Shown one piece after another: positions 22,387 to 22,925 of a DNA stretch of 22,925 bases. The stretch comes from Solobacterium sp. Lineage in GTDB: Bacteria > Bacillota_I > Bacilli_A > Erysipelotrichales > Erysipelotrichaceae. The DNA lies in NCBI GenBank assembly GCA_017543025.1, contig JAFYGX010000214.1, positions 1-22,925 on the forward strand, written 5' to 3'. The notes below the pieces were generated by a model, which was not told where the DNA came from, did no database searches, and saw nothing but the letters and a program-made list of their open reading frames with translations. Position 1 is the first letter of the stretch. Each line of letters opens with the position of its first letter. Position numbers and translations under genes: made by a program.

Positions 22387-22925
22387 TATCTTCCTCATCC
22401 ATGGAGCGCTTGAGCTTCGTCAGAGCAACTTTGGACCGGGCTGTCGTTTCACCGAGCAGACTTGCAATTTCCTGTACAGTACGCATCTGTTCGTCGATCA
22501 CAGCAGTCGTGATATCCATCGTGCGCTCACGCATCTCGCGCAGTTTCACTTCTCTTGCATTCTCGTTCGTGCGGTCCATGAGAATCAGAACATATAGTTC
22601 CTGACTCTCCACGTTGACTATCGCATGATCGATCAGTTTTCGGAATGGTTCATAGAATACACGGATGTATTCCGTCTTACGCCCTGTCATCCGGATCAGC
22701 CGTTCCAGCGCATCATCCGGAAGCACGGTAACGATCGGCATGCCGGTCGGATTGACCATTTCAAGATTGGCCATCTTCCGTGCAGAAGGGTTCATCTCCC
22801 GGATATTGAGATCCTTATCCAGCACGACAATACCGTTCGGCGAATTTTCAATTACGACATTCGACAGCGATTCTGCACGCTCCAGTGCCTCCGGCAGACA
22901 GATCCGCGGATCTGCTTTGCCGTCA
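22379..22925 (-). CDS. PAS-domain tail of a sensory-type [FeFe] hydrogenase (partial)
   Basis: The gene runs off the window's right end; about 181 residues are visible. They hold a PAS domain (from LSNVVIENSPNGIVVLDKDL through MPIVTVLPDDALERLI and LYVLILMDRTNE) and a C-terminal helix EEASLLGETTA-type ending (QEIASLLGETTARSKVALTK). This pair of segments is characteristic of the C-terminus of group C (HydS-type) [FeFe] hydrogenase proteins, in which a ferredoxin and H-cluster part precedes the PAS domain. The H-cluster part is outside this window, so the identity is inferred from the tail and from the SpoIIE-like phosphatase that follows with an eight-base overlap. Confidence 0.7.
   Translation of the reverse strand, partial: DGKADPRICLPEALERAESLSNVVIENSPNGIVVLDKDLNIREMNPSARKMANLEMVNPTGMPIVTVLPDDALERLIRMTGRKTEYIRVFYEPFRKLIDHAIVNVESQELYVLILMDRTNENAREVKLREMRERTMDITTAVIDEQMRTVQEIASLLGETTARSKVALTKLKRSMDEEDNA

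Overview
The window looks like a chromosomal segment of a low- to mid-GC Bacillota, possibly an anaerobic gut or rumen member of the Erysipelotrichia or Clostridia. The support is Gram-positive style ribosome binding sites, integrative-element genes typical of anaerobic Firmicutes, a PAS tail of a sensory-type [FeFe] hydrogenase followed by a SpoIIE-like phosphatase, and lipoprotein signal peptides. The genus-level placement is a guess.

Bases 1 to about 3,525 are the decayed end of an integrative and conjugative or mobilizable element. It holds the tail of a YodL/DUF4316-type protein, a mobC start fused by a deletion to a relaxase that has lost its N-terminal HUH catalytic region, an excisionase and a tyrosine integrase. 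The integrase gene points at the 3' end of a tRNA-Val(GAC) gene, which is the likely attachment site. A 5'-truncated IS30-family transposase lies just beyond the tRNA, followed by a run of six unrelated stem-loops (4,512-4,802).

From about 5,100 rightward the sequence is dense chromosome, with nearly all genes on the minus strand. In order from the left these are an MBL-fold hydrolase, a membrane HD-GYP protein, and a lipoprotein metallophosphoesterase that is divergent from trmO and a TtcA-like sulfurtransferase (plus strand). Next come an 818-residue adenosine-deaminase-like protein with an extra Rossmann-like C-terminal domain, an overlapping amidase-patatin-HAD operon, a GNAT acetyltransferase, and a thioredoxin-like lipoprotein with a decayed tandem copy. 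Last is the operon [FeFe]-hydrogenase/PAS - SpoIIE phosphatase - DUF1349 - pepT - 1-phosphofructokinase-like kinase, read right to left.

Three signals stand out. The adenosine-deaminase/Rossmann fusion is the best candidate for an uncharacterised nucleotide-signalling or defence enzyme. Several genes (GNAT, the thioredoxin lipoprotein, trmO, perhaps the phosphoesterase) lack a ribosome binding site and have a -10-like hexamer 6-10 bases before the start codon, suggesting leaderless mRNAs. The duplicated thioredoxin locus shows a clean 45-base deletion between 8-base repeats and a mosaic identity pattern that suggests gene conversion. No CRISPR array, rRNA or clear complete defence system was seen.
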